This document shows positions 39,634-41,925 of a stretch of DNA of 41,925 nucleotides, piece after piece. The stretch is taken from contig WYEI01000302.1 of NCBI GenBank assembly GCA_009903905.1, positions 1 to 41,925 of the forward strand, given 5' to 3'. How positions within the stretch are numbered: the first letter of the stretch is position 1; each line of letters opens with the position of its first letter. The DNA comes from Pyrobaculum sp. GTDB taxonomy: Archaea; Thermoproteota; Thermoprotei; Thermoproteales; Thermoproteaceae. Both the position numbers and the translations under genes were made by a program. The notes beneath the pieces were generated by a model, which worked only from the letters and a program-made list of their open reading frames with translations, was not told the DNA's origin and did no database searches.

Positions 39634-40317
39634 ATGAGAAGGTTTGCGCTGGTGCTCGCGGTGGCCACGGCGGCCCTCGCCCTCTACCTGCTAAACATAG
39701 CGCCGCACGCAACCGCCCAGCTGTTCTCCGCCCCAGCTACGGCGGCACCCCCACCGCGGCACTACAACGACACAGCCGAGAGGAGAAGGGAGGCGCAGGT
39801 CGCCGCCACGCCGGTTGCCGCCATAAACATCACAGAGATGACCAACTCTACGAACATCCTTCGTAAGGCTTGGCCTATGAGTATATCAAATGCCACCGCC
39901 GTTGAGTACTGCCCTGTACAGACCACCACCTGCGCCACGTCTACACCGGCGTCAAACGCCTCCGCTGTCTTAACCAAGTCAGCGCCGCCAGCTCAGGCGG
40001 GGGAGCTCGGCGAGGAGGTTCAAACCGCCGCGGCTGGGGGCGCCGCGCTACCCGCGATCCACTTGGCGTTTGGCGCGGCCGGAGCGGCGTTTTACGGGTA
40101 CGGGCTCTACCTCTCGGCATGTGGCGGGCCGGTATGCCGATGGAGGAGGTTCAGGGCAATAGCGCCGCTGTCTGCGGCGACTGTGCTGGCATCTATCGCA
40201 TTGTCAGCGGCATCGCCGCTGTTTCTGGCGCTATCTGCCCCAGGCGTCTGGGGGTTAATCCACTACTACAGGGCGAAGAGGAGGCTTGCCCTATGGCTAA
40301 GTTCGACATTGACGTGA
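39634..40317 (+). CDS. exported/membrane protein with signal peptide
   Basis: A 227-residue protein. A signal peptide (about 1-29, MRRFALVLAVATAALALYLL...ATAQ) precedes a Ser/Thr/Pro/Asn-rich extracellular region with several N-x-S/T sequons (NDT, NIT, NST, NAT). Two or three hydrophobic helices follow (about 140-165 and 172-205), then a basic cytoplasmic tail (YRAKRRLALW). The TATA box GATATATG (39606-39613) is about 25 bp upstream. Its 3' end overlaps the start of the winged-helix gene by 25 bp, so the two are coupled. No family recognised; the layout (outside sensor, inside tail, coupled regulator) suggests a sensor-regulator pair. Confidence 0.6.
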   Translation: MRRFALVLAVATAALALYLLNIAPHATAQLFSAPATAAPPPRHYNDTAERRREAQVAATPVAAINITEMTNSTNILRKAWPMSISNATAVEYCPVQTTTCATSTPASNASAVLTKSAPPAQAGELGEEVQTAAAGGAALPAIHLAFGAAGAAFYGYGLYLSACGGPVCRWRRFRAIAPLSAATVLASIALSAASPLFLALSAPGVWGLIHYYRAKRRLALWLSSTLT

Positions 40318-40529
40318 TGGCCCGCATACTCCTCGCCCTCCTCCAGGGGCCCATGGGCAGGACGGCGCTCTTCATGAGGACGAAGCTGAACTACCCCCGC
40401 TTCATGCAGTATCTCGAGTACCTCAAGGAGCGGGGGCTCGTGGTGGAGCGAGACGGCGCCGTGAGACTCACCGAGCGGGGCCTCGAGGTGGCCAAGGCGC
40501 TGGACAAGGCCCTCAGCGAACTGCTGTGA
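40293..40529 (+). CDS. small winged-helix transcription regulator
   Basis: A 78-residue protein that is almost entirely one winged-helix domain: helices DIDVMARILLALLQGPMGRTALFMRTKLNYPRFMQYLEYLKERGLV, then a wing VERDGAVRLTERGLEV and a C-terminal helix. This is the archaeal PadR/ArsR-like pattern. ATG 40293 begins within the upstream membrane-protein gene. A longer frame from 40119 exists but its extra part is the out-of-frame shadow of that gene. It is the obvious candidate to bind the ATGTAC-N5-GTACAT operators that flank its locus. Confidence 0.7.
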   Translation: MAKFDIDVMARILLALLQGPMGRTALFMRTKLNYPRFMQYLEYLKERGLVVERDGAVRLTERGLEVAKALDKALSELL

Positions 40530-40547
40530 TGTACCGCCAGTACATCA
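40527..40547. promoter_or_regulatory. operator-like inverted repeat ATGTAC-N5-GTACAT, copy 2
   Basis: TGATGTAC (40527-40534), CGCCA, GTACATCA (40540-40547): a perfect 8-bp inverted repeat. It overlaps the winged-helix stop codon and abuts the serpin TATA box GGTTTATAAC (40548-40557), covering the likely BRE. Confidence 0.65.
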
Positions 40548-40577
40548 GGTTTATAACGCCGGACCCAGCTCAGCCAC

Positions 40578-41816
40578 ATGAAGGCCCTCCTCGCGGCGGC
40601 CGGGCTCATCGTTGCTATAGCCGCCCTGGCGCTCCTCATGTCTAAACCAGCGGAGCCGCCAGCCGGAGGACCTACGCCGGAGGCGCCCATCGGCCGCGAG
40701 ACGCCCGACGAAACCTCCGCTGTCAACGGCTCAGCCTCCTCCGCGGCGGGGCTCGGCGGCTTTGCCGTGGAGCTCTACAGGAGGCTGGCGCTGGAGGGTC
40801 TAGACCGCAACCTAGTCGTGTCTCCCTACTCCGTGTATAAAGCCTTCGCCATGGCCTACGCCGGCGCCGCAGGCGAGACCAGGGAGGAGATAAGGAGGGT
40901 CTTCGGCTTTGGGGAAGATCCGTGCGCGGTGGAGAAGGCTGGGCGCGGCGTAGTTGAGGCGGCCTCCGTCTGGTTGCAGAGGGATATGTATGTGGCTGAT
41001 GCCTATCTAAAGGCTGTGGCGTGTCTAGGCGCCGAGGCGAGGCGCGTGGACTTCAAGAACAACTACAGGTCCGCCCTGGCGGAGATCAACCGCTGGATTG
41101 CCGAGAAGACCCGGGGCTACGTGAAGGATCTGATCCCCGCAGACTACCCCAGAGGCGAGGATATACGCGCCGTGTTGGTGTCTGCTCTGTTTTTCAAAGG
41201 GAGCTGGTGGCCCGACAGATTTAGCAGAATCGGCAAGAGGGAGTTCCAGGGCGCAGGCCCCGTGGAGTACATGGTGCTTGACCTCAGGTCCTGCGGCGAT
41301 CCGTCGCTGAGGAGCCGGGTCACGCCGGAGCTCACCGTGGTGGAGCTGCCGTTTAAGGACACAGCCGTCGCTATGTACGTGGTGATGCCTGCGTCGCTCC
41401 GGGAGTACGTGGAGGGGCTGACCTACGAAAAGCTGAGGGGGGACCTCTCTGCTCTGACAGACGAAGTGGTGAGGGTGGAGATGCCGCTGTTTCAGGCGCA
41501 GTTTAAGGGTTCGGTGAAGCCCGTGCTGGCCGAGATGGGCGTCCGCCTAGCGTTTGAACCCGACAGAGCCGACTTCTCGCCCATGACCGGGGGCCGGGAG
41601 CGGTTGCGTATCGATGACGTGTTCCACGGCGCCTACATAAGGGCGGACGAAAACGGTGTTGTGGCCGCCGCGGCCACGGGCGCCGTGGCGAAGGTCATAT
41701 GCGCCAAGATCGGCGGCGTGGAGGTGGTGGTGGACAGGCCCTTCTTATTCGTGCTTGCAGATAGGAAGACGGGCGCCATATACTTCATCGGCCATGTAGT
41801 GGACCCCTCTAGATGA
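40578..41816 (+). CDS. exported serpin (serine protease inhibitor)
   Basis: A 412-residue serpin. Residues about 1-22 are a hydrophobic signal or anchor without a lipobox Cys. A Pro/Gly/Glu linker (about 23-55) follows. The serpin fold (about 56-412) has NLVVSPYSVYKAFAMAYAGA, LVSALFFKGSWWPDRF and the C-terminal DRPFLFVLADRKTGAIYFIG. The reactive-loop hinge NGVVAAAATGAV has the small residues of an inhibitory serpin; P1 is predicted near Ile in KVICAK (inference). Four Cys could form disulfides, as reported for Pyrobaculum aeropin. The TATA box is 25 bp upstream, with the operator just before it. It probably protects the cell surface from proteases. Confidence 0.85.
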   Translation: MKALLAAAGLIVAIAALALLMSKPAEPPAGGPTPEAPIGRETPDETSAVNGSASSAAGLGGFAVELYRRLALEGLDRNLVVSPYSVYKAFAMAYAGAAGETREEIRRVFGFGEDPCAVEKAGRGVVEAASVWLQRDMYVADAYLKAVACLGAEARRVDFKNNYRSALAEINRWIAEKTRGYVKDLIPADYPRGEDIRAVLVSALFFKGSWWPDRFSRIGKREFQGAGPVEYMVLDLRSCGDPSLRSRVTPELTVVELPFKDTAVAMYVVMPASLREYVEGLTYEKLRGDLSALTDEVVRVEMPLFQAQFKGSVKPVLAEMGVRLAFEPDRADFSPMTGGRERLRIDDVFHGAYIRADENGVVAAAATGAVAKVICAKIGGVEVVVDRPFLFVLADRKTGAIYFIGHVVDPSR

Positions 41817-41925
41817 TGCCGTAGATGTACCACTGGAAAAGCACTATGTTTTTCGCCACCGTCTCGGGGTAGACGCCGAACTCCTCCGCGGCCCTCACGT
41901 AGTCGTAGCGGAGGCCGAGCTTCTT
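41809..41925 (-). CDS. C-terminal end of a minus-strand gene (partial)
   Basis: The last 38 residues of a minus-strand frame that enters from beyond the window edge (KKLGLRYDYVRAAEEFG... ending WYIYGII). The stop at 41809-41811 overlaps the end of the serpin gene. Helical with a hydrophobic end; too short to name. Confidence 0.5.
   Translation of the reverse strand, partial: KKLGLRYDYVRAAEEFGVYPETVAKNIVLFQWYIYGII

Noticed and set aside
40119..40292. Extended N-terminus of the winged-helix gene
   Set aside because: This part is the out-of-frame overlap with the membrane-protein gene; ATG 40293 gives a complete domain.
1..41925. tRNA, rRNA and insertion sequences
   Set aside because: No T-loop GTTCGA pattern with matching acceptor arms, no rRNA-like stretch and no transposase frame was seen.

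Overview
The window looks like chromosomal DNA of a hyperthermophilic crenarchaeon of the order Thermoproteales, most likely Pyrobaculum or a close relative. Supporting signs are a tungsten aldehyde:ferredoxin oxidoreductase, an archaeal TyrRS, a dolichol-kinase-like lipid enzyme beside a geranylgeranyl-reductase-like enzyme, a serpin of the kind known from Pyrobaculum, a PaREP2b-like protein region, and A/T-rich TATA boxes about 22-26 bp upstream of start codons (mostly leaderless mRNAs). Genus assignment is inference; no rRNA or tRNA gene was recognised.

Region 1 (1-19.8 kb) is unusual. A RadA/RecA-paralogue ATPase and two small membrane-anchored proteins are followed by about 1.05 kb of non-coding DNA (1756-2813) packed with a short motif, consensus GCGGTTTAAGACGGCG. 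About six irregular copies point left and 28 copies point right. The right-pointing copies are set on a strict 25-bp pitch that is interrupted three times by 12-bp purine-rich inserts. This is not a CRISPR. After it come a protein with a duplicated N-terminal module (2843), a two-helix pilin-like protein (3799), a polytopic VirB6/CedA-like protein (4359) and a 4,849-residue protein (5225-19774). The giant protein joins a second VirB6-like membrane module, a cysteine-rich and sequon-rich ectodomain, thousands of residues of helical cytoplasmic sequence, a Pro/Ala/Lys linker and a PaREP2b-like C-terminus. The linker carries two exact 16-17-bp copies of the array motif in coding DNA. I read this as a candidate Ted/Ced-type DNA-exchange (type IV secretion-like) locus with an associated repeat array that could be a centromere-like, origin-like or DNA-processing site.

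Region 2 (19.8-27.2 kb) holds small, tightly packed genes: a fragment resembling the N-terminus of family-4 uracil-DNA glycosylase, a CdvA-like protein, several small zinc-ribbon proteins (two short genes, at 20725 and 23065, are easily missed), a RimK-like ligase, membrane-anchored and soluble winged-helix proteins, an ASCH protein, a Xaa-Pro peptidase and a COG2521-type methyltransferase.

Region 3 (27.2-38.5 kb) is mostly housekeeping: HD phosphohydrolase, geranylgeranyl-reductase-like flavoprotein, TyrRS, DUF371 protein, dolichol-kinase-like CTP-dependent kinase, Nob1-like PIN protein, NAD kinase, AOR, a radical-SAM protein and dihydroxy-acid dehydratase. Seven convergent gene pairs overlap at their 3' ends, and several divergent pairs share one TATA element.

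Region 4 (38.5-41.9 kb) has a DUF488-nucleotidyltransferase fusion, a secreted or membrane protein overlapping a small winged-helix regulator, and an exported serpin. The same operator-like inverted repeat, ATGTAC-N5-GTACAT, lies at the start of the DUF488 gene and directly before the serpin TATA box, which suggests one local regulon.
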